In this document: positions 19,782-28,841 of the stretch, piece by piece
How the letters are laid out: every line of letters starts with the position of its first letter
How positions within the stretch are numbered: the stretch's first letter is position 1
Assembly (NCBI RefSeq): GCF_000497205.1
Contig: NZ_AYJW01000011.1
Span: 1 to 64,000, forward strand
Direction of reading: 5' to 3'
DNA: 64,000 nt
Source of the DNA: Saccharopolyspora rectivirgula DSM 43747
Lineage (GTDB): Bacteria; Actinomycetota; Actinomycetes; Mycobacteriales; Pseudonocardiaceae
The notes under the pieces: model-generated
What the model saw: only the letters and a program-made list of their open reading frames with translations
What the model was told of the DNA's origin: nothing
Databases searched by the model: none
Made by a program: the position numbers and the translations under genes

Positions 19782-20233
19782 GCGCTTTCCCCAGGATCCG
19801 GTTCGACGGCGGTCAACATTAGCAATCATGTTCGGATCGGTGGTCGCAGCTGCGTGATCTCCGGCAAAAACTCCGCGCGGTAAATTGACCTGGTGGTTGC
19901 GGCTCCGTAAGCTCTGCGGGTGCCCGCAGAGCGGGCTCTTTCCGCGCGTGCCGGACCTGCGGTGACGCCGGACCACCCTTCTTGCCGCCCCGGTCGGTCG
20001 GGTATGCCGAAGCGGTCTGTATGATGGGTGGGAAATTCTCGCCGCCGGACGGGCGGAGAGGTTAAACGCCTGTTGAGGCGGCGACCGCCCGCGAGGCTCG
20101 GCTGTCGAGACAGGAACCCACCGAGACGCTGCACCAGCGGCGTGGTAGGAGTCCCCGGCCCGCGCGGCTGGGGGTGGGCGTCCGCCGCAACCTGGTGAAA
20201 TAGCGAAACCGAGCAGCAGGAGACTTCCGACTC
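19782..20233 (+). promoter_or_regulatory. 452-bp gap: divergent promoters and rplU leader
   Basis: No gene is visible. A fair plus-strand promoter is TTGACC (19885-19890), a 17-bp gap and TAAGCT (19908-19913). A second -10-like TATGAT at 20020-20025 lacks a good -35. Everything from about 20030 to 20233 is GC-rich and rich in small inverted repeats, so rplU probably has a structured leader of about 200 nt. AT-rich sequence at 19810-19890 probably holds the minus-strand promoter of the glycosyltransferase operon. Confidence 0.5.
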
Positions 20234-20542
20234 ATGTACGCGATCGTCAAGACCGGCGGCAAGCAGTACAAGGTGGCTGTCGGGGACGTCGTCGAGGTCG
20301 AGAAGCTCGATGGCGAGCCGGGCTCCGAGGTCAGCTTCCCGGCGCTAATGGTCGTCGACGGTTCCGAGGTGACGACCGACGCCGATGCGCTGGCCAAGGT
20401 GTCGGTGACCGGCAAGCTGGTCGAGCACACCAAGGGCCCCAAGATCCGCATCCACAAGTTCAGGAGCAAGACCGGCTACCACAAGCGTCAGGGTCACCGC
20501 CAGAAGCTGACCCGCGTTGAGGTCACCGGCATCAACAAGTGA
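20234..20542 (+). CDS. rplU: 50S ribosomal protein L21
   Basis: A 102-residue ribosomal protein of the large subunit that contacts 23S rRNA. The N-terminal [13 protein letters not shown] and the C-terminal [13 protein letters not shown] are the family signatures, and the length is normal. ATG follows AGCAGGAGAC. It is first in the conserved rplU-rpmA-obg block, with rpmA 14 bp downstream. Confidence 0.99.
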   Translation: MYAIVKTGGKQYKVAVGDVVEVEKLDGEPGSEVSFPALMVVDGSEVTTDADALAKVSVTGKLVEHTKGPKIRIHKFRSKTGYHKRQGHRQKLTRVEVTGINK

Positions 20543-20556
20543 GGACCTGAGTAGTC

Positions 20557-20814
20557 ATGGCACACAAGAAGGGCGCTTCCAGCTCTCGCAACGGCCGCGA
20601 CTCGAACCCGAAGTACCTCGGGGTGAAGCGCTACGGCGGCCAGGTCGTCAAGGCCGGTGAGATCCTGGTCCGGCAGCGGGGGACCAAGTTCCACCCCGGC
20701 ATGAATGTTGGACGCGGCGGAGACGACACGCTTTTCGCACTGTCCGCAGGCACCGTGCAGTACGGCCGTTACCGCGGCCGCAAGGCAGTCAGCGTGGTGC
20801 CGGCCGAGGTCTGA
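20557..20814 (+). CDS. rpmA: 50S ribosomal protein L27
   Basis: An 85-residue protein at the peptidyl-transferase centre. It begins [17 protein letters not shown], the extended N-terminal tail that reaches the tRNA ends, and contains [10 protein letters not shown] in the core. There is no sign of the cleaved N-terminal extension found in some Firmicutes. It is cotranscribed with rplU and followed by a strong terminator. Confidence 0.99.
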   Translation: MAHKKGASSSRNGRDSNPKYLGVKRYGGQVVKAGEILVRQRGTKFHPGMNVGRGGDDTLFALSAGTVQYGRYRGRKAVSVVPAEV

Positions 20815-20843
20815 GACCCGGCTCTCGGCTACCAGCAACTTCC

Positions 20844-20887
20844 CGACGAGGGGCGGGTCCGGATTACCGGCCCGCCCCTCGTCGTTT
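20844..20887 (+). terminator. Strong rho-independent terminator after rpmA
   Basis: A perfect 14-bp stem pairs 20844-20857 with 20871-20884, with a partly self-paired loop, and is followed by TTT. It separates rplU-rpmA from obg, 44 bp before the obg start. Confidence 0.85.
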
Positions 20888-20930
20888 CATCGTCAGGCAC
20901 CTACTTCCCCTTCTCTTCCTGGAGGCATAC

Positions 20931-22418
20931 GTGTCGCGGTTCGTTGACCGCGTGACCATCCACGTCGCGGCTGGCAGTGGCGGCAATGGCTGCGCATCGG
21001 TGCACCGGGAGAAGTTCAAGCCGCTCGGTGGGCCTGACGGTGGCAACGGCGGTCGCGGGGGTGACGTCAAACTGGTCGTCGACCCCGGGGTGCACACCCT
21101 GCTGGACTTCCACTACCGCCCCAACGCTCGGGCGTCGAACGGCAAGCCCGGCAAGGGCAGCATGCGCAACGGCGCCGCCGGGGAAGACCTCGTGCTGTCC
21201 GTCCCGGACGGCACTGTGGTCCTCACCCCGGACGGCGAGGTGCTGGCCGACCTGGTGGGTGCGGGAACGACGTTCGTCGCCGCCCGCGGAGGCCGAGGTG
21301 GCCTGGGCAACGCGGCGCTGGCGTCCAAAGCCCGCAAGGCGCCCGGTTTCGCCCTGCTGGGAGAACCGGGTGAAGAGCTGGACCTGGTGCTGGAGCTGAA
21401 GTCGGTGGCCGACGTCGGCCTGCTCGGCTTCCCCTCGGCGGGCAAGTCCTCGCTGATCTCGGTGCTGTCGGCGGCGCGGCCGAAGATCGCCGAGTACCCG
21501 TTCACCACGTTGATCCCCAACCTCGGTGTGGTCACCGCGGGGGAGACAGTGTACACGGTGGCCGATGTGCCGGGGCTGATCCCCGGTGCCAGCCAAGGGC
21601 GGGGACTGGGCCTGGACTTCCTGCGGCACATCGAGCGCTGCGCGGTGCTGGTGCACGTGGTGGACTGCGCCACGTTGGAGCCCGGGCGGGACCCGATCTC
21701 CGACGTGGACGCCTTGGAGGCCGAGCTGGCCCAGTACACCCCGGCGCTGGCGGCCGAGCACGGTGGTCAGGACCTCGCGAGCCGGCCTCGGATGGTGGTG
21801 CTCAACAAGATCGATGTTCCCGAAGCCAGGGAGTTGGCCGAGTTCGTCCGCGAGGACCTGGAAGCCCGGGGTTGGCCGGTCTTCCTGGTCTCCACCGCCA
21901 CCCGGGAAGGGTTGCGGGAGCTCTCCTACGCGATGGCTGCCGAGGTGGAGCGGTACCGGCGGGAGCTGCCGCCGCCGGAGCCGGCGCGGGTGGTGGTGCG
22001 ACCCACCGCGATCGACGACAGCGGCTTCACCGTCGAGCCGGACCCGGACGTGGAGGACGCCTTCATCGTGCGCGGGGCGAAACCGGAGCGCTGGGTGCGG
22101 CAGACGAACTTCGACAACGACGAGGCCGTCGGTTACCTGGCGGACCGGCTGGCGAAGCTCGGTGTGGAGGAGGAGCTGGCCAAGGTCGGCGCGAAGCCGG
22201 GCAGCCAGGTCACGATCGGCGACATGACTTTCGACTGGGAACCGTCCACTCCGGCTGGCGTGGCCGGTGTGCTCGGCAGCCGCGGGCACGACTCGCGGCT
22301 GGAGGGCAGCGACCGCGTGTCTGCGGCGGAGCGGAAAGCCGCCAGGCAGGCCCGCCGGTCGTCGCTGGACGAGCACGGCGGGTATGCCGGGTCGGAGGAA
22401 GAGGACGACGAGTGGTGA
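20931..22418 (+). CDS. obgE: GTPase Obg
   Basis: A 495-residue ribosome-associated GTPase that acts in 50S maturation and stress control. The N-terminal glycine-rich Obg fold (about 1-158) has [12 protein letters not shown]. The G domain has the P-loop GFPSAGKSS near residue 167, the switch region YPFTTL, the DVPGL motif and NKID. A C-terminal OCT domain follows (about 350-430), then an acidic tail (SEEEDDEW). The GTG start follows GGAGG. The stop overlaps the proB GTG. Confidence 0.98.
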   Translation: MSRFVDRVTIHVAAGSGGNGCASVHREKFKPLGGPDGGNGGRGGDVKLVVDPGVHTLLDFHYRPNARASNGKPGKGSMRNGAAGEDLVLSVPDGTVVLTPDGEVLADLVGAGTTFVAARGGRGGLGNAALASKARKAPGFALLGEPGEELDLVLELKSVADVGLLGFPSAGKSSLISVLSAARPKIAEYPFTTLIPNLGVVTAGETVYTVADVPGLIPGASQGRGLGLDFLRHIERCAVLVHVVDCATLEPGRDPISDVDALEAELAQYTPALAAEHGGQDLASRPRMVVLNKIDVPEARELAEFVREDLEARGWPVFLVSTATREGLRELSYAMAAEVERYRRELPPPEPARVVVRPTAIDDSGFTVEPDPDVEDAFIVRGAKPERWVRQTNFDNDEAVGYLADRLAKLGVEEELAKVGAKPGSQVTIGDMTFDWEPSTPAGVAGVLGSRGHDSRLEGSDRVSAAERKAARQARRSSLDEHGGYAGSEEEDDEW

Positions 22419-23536
22419 ACGAAGACATCTCGGTGACGCGGAAGACGATCGCCGCAGCCGAACGGGTCGTGGTCAAGGTCGGGTCGTCGTCGCTGACCAC
22501 CGCCGAGGGAGGCTTGGACTACGAGCGGTTGTCCGGTGTCGTCGACTCCGTCGCGGCTCGGATCGTCTCCGGTGGACAGGTGGTCCTGGTGTCCTCGGGC
22601 GCGATCGCGGCGGGCCTCGCGCCGCTGGGGTTGCAGGGGCGTCCGAAGGACTTGGCCACCAAGCAGGCCGCGGCCAGCGTGGGGCAGTTGGCGCTGGCGC
22701 ACGCGTACGCCGAGTCCTTCGCCCGGTACGGGGTCACGGTCGGCCAGGTGTTGCTGACGGCGGAGGACGTGATCCGGCGCGGCCACTACCGCAACGCGCA
22801 GCGCACGCTGCACCGGTTGCTCGGGTTGGGGGCTGTGCCGGTGGTCAACGAGAACGACACGGTGGCCACCACGGAGATCCGGTTCGGCGACAACGACCGG
22901 CTCGCCGCACTGGTCTCGCACCTGGTGGGTGCGGAAGCCCTCATCTTGTTGTCCGATGTGGACGCGCTGTACGACGGGGACCCCCGCAGCGGTGGTGCTT
23001 CGGCGATCCGCGAGGTGAACGGCAAGGACGACATGGTCGGGGTGGAGCTCGGCGGAGCCGGGGCTTCCGGGGTCGGCACCGGAGGCATGGTGTCGAAGGT
23101 GCAGGCGGCGAAGGTCGCGTGCACCTCGGGCATTCCGGTGCTGTTGACCTCCGCTGAGCTGGCCGACCGGGCGCTGGGGCCCGCCGATGTGGGCACGGCT
23201 TTCGCCGCGACCGGTGCACGCCTGTCGGCGCGGCGGTTCTGGTTGGCGCACGCCGCGGGCACCCGCGGGCGGTTGTGGCTGGACGACGGGGCCGTGACGG
23301 CTGTGGTGGAACACCGCCGGTCCCTGCTGGCCGCGGGGATCACCGCGGTGGAAGGGGAGTTCGACAGCGGCGACGTCGTGGAGCTGCTGAACCCGCAGGG
23401 GGACGTGGTGGCCCGCGGGGTCGTCGCCTACGACGCGGGTGAGCTGCCCGAACTGGTCGGGCGTTCCACTTACGAGCTCCCCCCGGAGCAGCGGCGCGAA
23501 GTCGTCCACGCCGACGACCTGGTTCCGCTGCGCTGA
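22415..23536 (+). CDS. proB: Glutamate 5-kinase
   Basis: A 373-residue enzyme for the first step of proline synthesis (glutamate to glutamyl-5-phosphate). The amino-acid kinase domain has [10 protein letters not shown] near residue 18, the SSGAIAAG loop, NENDTV and [15 protein letters not shown]-terminal PUA domain (about 285-370) is present. Start GTG 22415 overlaps the obg stop (GTGA). Its usual partner proA is not adjacent: about 1.9 kb with three small regulatory-type genes intervenes. Confidence 0.98.
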   Translation: MNEDISVTRKTIAAAERVVVKVGSSSLTTAEGGLDYERLSGVVDSVAARIVSGGQVVLVSSGAIAAGLAPLGLQGRPKDLATKQAAASVGQLALAHAYAESFARYGVTVGQVLLTAEDVIRRGHYRNAQRTLHRLLGLGAVPVVNENDTVATTEIRFGDNDRLAALVSHLVGAEALILLSDVDALYDGDPRSGGASAIREVNGKDDMVGVELGGAGASGVGTGGMVSKVQAAKVACTSGIPVLLTSAELADRALGPADVGTAFAATGARLSARRFWLAHAAGTRGRLWLDDGAVTAVVEHRRSLLAAGITAVEGEFDSGDVVELLNPQGDVVARGVVAYDAGELPELVGRSTYELPPEQRREVVHADDLVPLR

Positions 23537-23600
23537 ATTCCGGTTCCGGTGGCGCTCGAGGTGGTGGGCGGGCCGGCCGAGGCTGTGCGGCCGCCTGCCC

Positions 23601-23840
23601 TCAGGGGATGTCTTCGGGTGTGGTTTCGGCGCTCTCGCTGCTGTTGGCCAGGTCGCGTGCGACTTGGTTGCACTCCGGACAGGTGGTCCACAACCAAGCC
23701 AGTTCCGAGTTGTCCACCGTCACCGTTTCACCGCAGAGGGTCTTGATCCGGGTTTCCGGCGGAAAACCCCCGCGGGGTCGAGCGCACAGGGTGGCGTGTC
23801 GCTGTCCTTCGCCGGGCTGCCAGCGGAACGGGTGCGGCAC
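23601..23840 (-). CDS. Small Cys-containing zinc-finger-like protein
   Basis: A 79-residue protein starting with GTG. It contains HATLC near residues 15-19, TLCG near 34 and TCPEC near 53, which together could bind one zinc ion, and a conserved AWLWTTCPEC block. Similar short proteins accompany XRE/DUF5753-DUF397 pairs in Pseudonocardiaceae, as here. It lies convergent to proB (64 bp between stops) and divergent to the XRE gene. The function is unknown; a regulatory accessory is an inference from context. Confidence 0.75.
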   Translation of the reverse strand: MPHPFRWQPGEGQRHATLCARPRGGFPPETRIKTLCGETVTVDNSELAWLWTTCPECNQVARDLANSSESAETTPEDIP

Positions 23841-24055
23841 TTACGACCACCCCCCGCCCCGGTGCGAGCGGGCCGGGCGTCTCGGTCCGGTGCGGAAGGC
23901 CTGGCGGCCGGTGGTCGACCAGAACGCTCGGGAAGGAACAGCGCGGCGCGGAATCACTGCTCGTTCCGACTGCACAGCCTCGAGGAGCATCTTCTTCGTC
24001 GCCCCCTGACCTTCGTCGCACGTACCATTCTGGTGGTACAGAAACGCCGCGCCAA

Positions 24056-24095
24056 CTACCTGAACAGGTAGTAGTTAACAGATTTTCGTTCTGTT
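24056..24095 (+). promoter_or_regulatory. Two inverted repeats upstream of the XRE gene
   Basis: CTACCTG-AA-CAGGTAG (24056-24071) is a 7-bp inverted repeat with a 2-nt centre. AACAGA (24077-24082) / TCTGTT (24090-24095) is a second, 6-bp one. They lie 13-52 nt before the XRE start in an unusually AT-rich stretch, and are candidate operators for the XRE protein. Confidence 0.5.
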
Positions 24096-24107
24096 TTTCT
24101 ATGGTTC

Positions 24108-24959
24108 ATGACCCGTACCACTGGTGGCACCCCGAAGGCGCGGGCACTTGGTGCTGAATTGCGGGAAGCGCGAGAAGCTGCAGGAAAAAGCCTGCGGAAA
24201 CTGGCTCGAGAACTGGGCACCAATCATGTGCGACTGATGCGGTACGAAATCGGGAAATCGGTGCCGTCTCCCGACTTCGTCACCAAGGTGCTCACCGCTC
24301 TCGGCGTTGGCGCTGCCGAGCAGGACCGGCTGGTGGAGATGGCGCGGGAAGCCGGCACCCCGAACTGGCTCACCGCCGACCGCGCCGGGGTCGGGCAGGA
24401 GCTGAGCGCGCTGATCGAGTTCGAGCGCACCGCAACGCGCATCACCAACGTGGCCACCGGGCTCGTCCCAGGGCTGCTGCAGACGGCCGACTACGCGCGA
24501 GCCGTGATGCGCGGAAAACCGCCTGGTGAAGCGGAAAAGCTCGTGCTGATGCGCCTCGGCCGCCGGGAAGTCCTCGCCTCCCGCAGCGCGCCGCGGTTCG
24601 TCGCGATCATCGCCGAGAACGCCCTGCGCGAACCGATCGGCGGGTACCAGGTCATGGCCGAACAGCTGCGCAAAGTCGCGGACCTGGCGCAGTGGCCGAA
24701 CATCTCGGTGCGGGTCCTCCGCAGCGGTTCAACGGTCTGGCACCCCGGGCACGTCGGCCCGTTCGTCCTCTTCGAGTTCGCCAAAGCCGGCCCGGTGGTC
24801 CACTTGGAGCACTACCGGTCGTCGGTGTTCCTCCACAACCCGGCGACGGCCGAGGAGTACCTGCGCGCGGCTGCCGACCTGCTGGACATGGCGATGGACG
24901 AACAGGAATCCTTGCGGTTCATCACCAAGTGCGCAGAAGAGATGGAAGGGGTCAGGTGA
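24108..24959 (+). CDS. XRE-family regulator with DUF5753
   Basis: A 283-residue DNA-binding protein. The HTH spans about residues 15-70 (LREAREAAGKSLRKLARELGTNHVRLMRYE). The DUF5753 effector domain follows, about 100-275, containing FERTATRITNVATGLVPGLLQTADYARAVM and a C-terminal VVHLEHYRSSVFLHNP. Such proteins are abundant in Streptomyces and Pseudonocardiaceae and normally pair with a DUF397 protein, as here (BldB/WhiJ-like pairs linked to development). The gene is preceded by two palindromes and AT-rich DNA. The stop overlaps the next start by one base. Confidence 0.93.
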   Translation: MTRTTGGTPKARALGAELREAREAAGKSLRKLARELGTNHVRLMRYEIGKSVPSPDFVTKVLTALGVGAAEQDRLVEMAREAGTPNWLTADRAGVGQELSALIEFERTATRITNVATGLVPGLLQTADYARAVMRGKPPGEAEKLVLMRLGRREVLASRSAPRFVAIIAENALREPIGGYQVMAEQLRKVADLAQWPNISVRVLRSGSTVWHPGHVGPFVLFEFAKAGPVVHLEHYRSSVFLHNPATAEEYLRAAADLLDMAMDEQESLRFITKCAEEMEGVR

Positions 24960-25153
24960 TGACGGCGAGACCTGCCGGTTGGCGGAAGTCGAGCTGGTCA
25001 GCCCAGGAAACCGACTGCGTCGAGGTCGGTCGGACCGGTGGTGCGGCAGCGGTGCGGGATTCGAAAAACCCGTCCGGTGGACATCTCGAGATCCCCGAGG
25101 AGCAGTGGCGCTCATTCATCGCCGGAATCAAAGCCGGGCGTTTCGACAATTGA
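24959..25153 (+). CDS. DUF397 domain protein
   Basis: A 64-residue protein of the DUF397 family, partner of XRE/DUF5753 regulators. Features are GWRKSSWSAQETDCVEV near residue 7 and VRDSKNPSGGHLEIP near 33, then W-x-x-FIAGIKAGRF at the end. ATG 24959 overlaps the XRE stop as TGATG; GTG 24956 is the alternative and would add one residue. Genetic work on relatives suggests these small proteins antagonise or modulate the XRE partner. It is followed by about 250 bp of AT-richer non-coding DNA. Confidence 0.88.
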   Translation: MTARPAGWRKSSWSAQETDCVEVGRTGGAAAVRDSKNPSGGHLEIPEEQWRSFIAGIKAGRFDN

Positions 25154-25395
25154 AATCGCGAATGCGCTTCCTCGTATTGCTCTGATCGGGGGAATGCAAT
25201 CCGCGGCCGGTATTTTTCCCGCTTCCATTCGGAGCATCGCGGTGCGCTGAATTGCGCCTGGAGAACAACCGGCGCTGTTCCGAACGCGACGTGCGCCGCG
25301 CCGGTGGTGACCCGAAAAGCTGCTCCTGCCCAGCGCGGCGCACCGAACCGTGGAAAAGGAACCGCGGGGTGTGGGTCCCGGTTGCGCCTGCGGAC

Positions 25396-25407
25396 TACGC
25401 TGGACAG
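25396..25407 (+). promoter_or_regulatory. Leaderless-type -10 of proA
   Basis: TACGCT (25396-25401) ends 6 nt before the GTG start. It gives proA its own promoter, as expected now that it is split from proB. Confidence 0.5.
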
Positions 25408-26715
25408 GTGACCACCACAGAGGCTTCCACGAGTGTCAAAGCTTCCGGAGAAGAACTGCGCGAGCAGGTGCTCGCCGCGGCCCGCAGGGCCAAGAAAGCC
25501 GCCGCTGAACTGGCGCAGGCCACCAGCGGAACCAAGAACGGCCTGCTGCACGGCATGGCGGATGCCCTGGTGCAGCGCAGCGCGGAGATCATCGAGGCCA
25601 ACGAGCAGGACCTCGCGGCCGGTCGAGGAGCAGGCCTGCCGGACAGCCTCCTCGACCGCCTGGCCCTGACCGAGAAGCGCATCGACGCCATGGCGGACGG
25701 CCTGCGCACCGTTGCCGGTCTCCCGGACCCGGTCGGCACGGTGGTGCGCGGCAGCGTCCTGCCCAACGGCATCCAGCTGCAGCAGGTCAGGGTTCCGCTC
25801 GGCGTTGTCGGCATGGTGTACGAAGCCCGCCCGAACGTCACCGTTGACGCCGCCGGCCTGACCCTCAAGGCGGGCAACGCGGTGCTGCTGCGCGGCTCGT
25901 CCTCGGCGGAGAACTCCAACGCGGTTCTGGTGCGGATCCTGGCCGACGTGCTGCAGGCGCACGGCCTGCCGGCCGACGCGGTCCAGCTGCTGCCCTGCCA
26001 CGACCGGGCTTCGGTGCAGCACCTGATCACCGCCCGTGGACTGGTCGACGTGGTGATCCCCCGAGGGGGAGCCGGTCTGATCTCGACGGTGGTGGAGCGA
26101 GCGACCGTGCCCACCATCGAGACCGGGGTGGGCAACTGCCACGTCTACGTGGACGCCAGCGCCGATTTCGACACCGCGCTGCGGATCCTGCTGAACTCCA
26201 AGGCGCGGCGCCCCAGCGTCTGCAACGCGGCGGAGACCCTGCTGGTGCACAAGGACATCGCCGACGAGTTCCTGCCGCGGGCGATCGCGGAGCTGCGCGG
26301 CGCGAACGTGACGGTGCACGGTGACGAGAAGGTGGTCGCCGTCGGCGGCTCCAACGTCGTGCCGCTCACCGAGGAGGACTGGGACACCGAATACCTGTCC
26401 CTGGACATCGCGGTCGGGGTGGTGGACTCGCTGGCCGACGCCGTCGAGCACATCCGCGCTCACGGTTCCGGGCACACCGAGGCCATCGTGACCAGCGACG
26501 TGCGGGCGGCCCGGCAGTTCACCGCGCAGGTCGACGCGGCGGCGGTGATGGTGAACGCCTCCACCGCCTTCACCGACGGCGGCGAGTTCGGCATGGGAGC
26601 CGAGATCGGCATCTCGACCCAGAAGCTGCACGCGCGCGGGCCGATGGGGCTTCCCGAACTGACCTCCACCAAGTGGATCGCCTTCGGCGACGGCCACGTG
26701 CGCCCCAGCAGCTGA
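25408..26715 (+). CDS. proA: Glutamate-5-semialdehyde dehydrogenase
   Basis: A 435-residue NADPH-dependent enzyme for the second step of proline synthesis. It contains [26 protein letters not shown] and the active-site cysteine region [13 protein letters not shown] near residue 270. The C-terminal [17 protein letters not shown] is the family signature. I chose GTG 25408, which gives the normal length; the frame runs open upstream without similarity. About 1.9 kb separates it from proB. Confidence 0.97.
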   Translation: MTTTEASTSVKASGEELREQVLAAARRAKKAAAELAQATSGTKNGLLHGMADALVQRSAEIIEANEQDLAAGRGAGLPDSLLDRLALTEKRIDAMADGLRTVAGLPDPVGTVVRGSVLPNGIQLQQVRVPLGVVGMVYEARPNVTVDAAGLTLKAGNAVLLRGSSSAENSNAVLVRILADVLQAHGLPADAVQLLPCHDRASVQHLITARGLVDVVIPRGGAGLISTVVERATVPTIETGVGNCHVYVDASADFDTALRILLNSKARRPSVCNAAETLLVHKDIADEFLPRAIAELRGANVTVHGDEKVVAVGGSNVVPLTEEDWDTEYLSLDIAVGVVDSLADAVEHIRAHGSGHTEAIVTSDVRAARQFTAQVDAAAVMVNASTAFTDGGEFGMGAEIGISTQKLHARGPMGLPELTSTKWIAFGDGHVRPSS

Positions 26716-26947
26716 GCCGCCCCGCGGCGGAGCGGCTGGTCCTGGAGGGCCGGACGACGCCGCGGGCGAAGCCGGTGCGCCGCGGAAGCGCTCCGTGGAG
26801 GCGGTCACAGTTCGCCGGTCACGGTGCGCAGCACGCCGTGCGGGAAGTGTGATTGCGGCGGGTTCTGGCTGGTGAGAGCGGTCGGAACCCGCTTCGCGCC
26901 CGGGCCGGTTGGGCCTCCCCGGTGCCGCGGGCAACCGGGTGGACTCC

Positions 26948-26961
26948 TACGCTTGGCTTTT
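26948..26961 (+). promoter_or_regulatory. Leaderless-type -10 of nadD
   Basis: TACGCT (26948-26953) ends 8 nt before the ATG at 26962. Confidence 0.45.
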
Positions 26962-27597
26962 ATGTCGCGTCCGCGTCGGATCGGTGTCATGGGTGGCACC
27001 TTCGATCCCATTCACCACGGTCACCTGGTTGCCGCTAGTGAGGTGCAGGCGCAGTTCGGTTTGGAACAGGTGGTCTTCGTCCCGACCGGACAGCCCTGGC
27101 AGAAGAGCCACGAGACGGTGAGCCCCGCCGAGGACCGCTACCTGATGACGGTGATCGCCACCGCGTCCAACCCGAGGTTCCTGGTCAGCCGGGTGGACAT
27201 CGACCGGGGCGGTCCCACCTACACCGTGGACACCCTCACCGACCTGCGAAAGCAGTACCCGGACGCGGAGCTGTACTTCATCACCGGTGCCGATGCGCTG
27301 GAGCAGATCCTCTCCTGGCACCGGGTGGAGGAGCTGTTCGAGCTCGCGCACTTCATCGGCGTCACCCGTCCCGGCTACTCGTTGGACGGAACCCACCTGC
27401 CGAAGGGGTCGGTGTCGCTCGTGGAGATCCCGGCGATGGCGATCTCCTCGACGAGCTGCCGCGAGCGGGTGCGGGCGGGCTTGCCGGTCTGGTACTTGGT
27501 GCCCGACGGGATCGTCCAGTACATCGCCAAGCGCGGCCTGTACCGGGAAGGCGGGCCGGAGCACAAGCCCGAGTGGGGGCCGAACCCGCAGGCCTGA
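26962..27597 (+). CDS. nadD: Nicotinate-nucleotide adenylyltransferase
   Basis: A 211-residue enzyme that joins ATP and nicotinate mononucleotide to make deamido-NAD. The nucleotidyltransferase motif is [12 protein letters not shown] near residue 11, with the H-x-G-H signature. SxTxxR-type [10 protein letters not shown] near residue 166 binds phosphate. ATG 26962 gives the family length. It is the first of the nadD-rsfS-phosphatase order also found in M. tuberculosis (Rv2421c-Rv2419c). Confidence 0.97.
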   Translation: MSRPRRIGVMGGTFDPIHHGHLVAASEVQAQFGLEQVVFVPTGQPWQKSHETVSPAEDRYLMTVIATASNPRFLVSRVDIDRGGPTYTVDTLTDLRKQYPDAELYFITGADALEQILSWHRVEELFELAHFIGVTRPGYSLDGTHLPKGSVSLVEIPAMAISSTSCRERVRAGLPVWYLVPDGIVQYIAKRGLYREGGPEHKPEWGPNPQA

Positions 27598-27750
27598 CGG
27601 GCGCGGTGGTCCGGAGGCCGGCACGCCAGCGCAGCCGCCGTTCCGGCCGGCGACGGCCATCGCGCGCCCAGCCGCGCCAACAGCGCGAACCGGTGCGCGC
27701 AGTGCCCGGGAGCAGCGGAAGTCCGTTCTCCGGAACTTCCACTGGATGGC

Positions 27751-27756
27751 TATCCT
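27751..27756 (+). promoter_or_regulatory. -10-like hexamer of rsfS
   Basis: TATCCT lies 29 nt before the rsfS start. A short leader with the site AAAGGAG would result, so rsfS may have its own promoter separate from nadD. Confidence 0.35.
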
Positions 27757-27785
27757 GGCACACCGGATCCAGCGAAAGGAGCGAC

Positions 27786-28181
27786 GTGGCAGCCACGGAG
27801 AACTCGCGTCAGCTAGCCCTGGTGGCGGCACAGGCCGCGGCCGACAAGAAGGCGATCGACGTTGTCGTCCTGGACGTGTCCGAGCAGCTGGTGATTACCG
27901 ACTGCTTCGTGATCGCCTCGGCCCCGAACGAGCGGCAGGTCGACGCGATCGTGGACCAGGTCGAGGAGAAGATGCGGCTCGCCGGTGCGAAGCCGGTGCG
28001 CCGGGAAGGGACCCGGGAAGGTCGCTGGGTGCTGCTCGACTTCGTCGACGTGGTCGTGCACGTCCAGCACTCCGAGGAGCGTGCCTTCTACCAGCTGGAA
28101 CGGCTCTGGAAGGACTGCCCGCGGATCCCGTTCGAGGACCAGGCCGAGCCGGCGAGCGACGAACAGGACGCCGAGGCGTGA
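27786..28181 (+). CDS. rsfS: Ribosomal silencing factor RsfS
   Basis: A 131-residue protein that binds L14 on the 50S subunit and blocks subunit joining when nutrients are short. It has AIDVVVLDVSEQLVITDCFVIASA near residue 22, then REGTREGRWVLLDFVDVVVHV, the core of the family, and HSEERAFYQLERLW. The GTG follows AAAGGAG. Its stop overlaps the next GTG (GTGA). Confidence 0.96.
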   Translation: MAATENSRQLALVAAQAAADKKAIDVVVLDVSEQLVITDCFVIASAPNERQVDAIVDQVEEKMRLAGAKPVRREGTREGRWVLLDFVDVVVHVQHSEERAFYQLERLWKDCPRIPFEDQAEPASDEQDAEA

Positions 28182-28792
28182 CGCTCGAGCGGCTGGTGCT
28201 CTGGCGCCATGGGGAGACCTCCTACAACCTCGCGGGCCGGATCCAGGGGCACCTCGACACCGAGCTGACCGAGGCGGGCCAGGAACAGGCCAGGAAAGCA
28301 GCCCCGGTGGTCGCCGAGTACGCACCGGACGTCCTGGTCTGCTCGGACCTGCGCCGCGCCCAGGACACGGCTGCCGCGCTCACCGAGATCACCGGTCTCC
28401 AGCCGCGGCTCGACAAGAGGCTGCGGGAAACGCACCTCGGCGAGTGGCAGGGGCTCAGCGGTGCCGAGGTGGAGATGGGGTGGCCGGGGGCCATGCTCAC
28501 CTGGCGGCAGAACCCGGAGTGGGCTCCTCCTGGCGGCGAATCCCGGGTGGAGGTCTCCGAGCGGGCCGTCGAGGTGGTGGAGGAACTCGACCAGCAGTAC
28601 AGCGGGACCGCTCTGCTGTGCGCCCACGGCGGGCTGATCATCGGTTTGACCGCGAAGCTGCTTGGTCTTCCGCACGAGCTGTGGCCGAGCCTGGGCGGGG
28701 TCGCCAACTGCCACTGGGTGGTGCTGATCCGCCGGGCCGGCACCGGGCGCAAGTGGGTGTTGAACGCCTACAACGCTGGTGTGCAGAGTTGA
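28178..28792 (+). CDS. Histidine phosphatase, GpgP-like
   Basis: A 204-residue member of the phosphoglycerate-mutase-like histidine phosphatase family. The phosphohistidine motif WRHGETSYN starts near residue 9, and the second catalytic His is in LLCAHGGLIIG near residue 148. In M. tuberculosis the gene in the same position (Rv2419c) is glucosyl-3-phosphoglycerate phosphatase GpgP, which acts in methylglucose lipopolysaccharide synthesis. Synteny makes that the best guess, but no substrate-specific residue can be verified by eye. It overlaps rsfS by 4 nt. Confidence 0.9.
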   Translation: MTLERLVLWRHGETSYNLAGRIQGHLDTELTEAGQEQARKAAPVVAEYAPDVLVCSDLRRAQDTAAALTEITGLQPRLDKRLRETHLGEWQGLSGAEVEMGWPGAMLTWRQNPEWAPPGGESRVEVSERAVEVVEELDQQYSGTALLCAHGGLIIGLTAKLLGLPHELWPSLGGVANCHWVVLIRRAGTGRKWVLNAYNAGVQS

Positions 28793-28829
28793 CCGGCCGT
28801 CGCCGTCGATCCGCGGTGCGCCCACGTCG

Positions 28830-28841
28830 TAGGGTGGCGGC
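28830..28841 (+). promoter_or_regulatory. Leaderless-type -10 of the degV gene
   Basis: TAGGGT (28830-28835) ends 6 nt before the GTG start. Confidence 0.5.
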
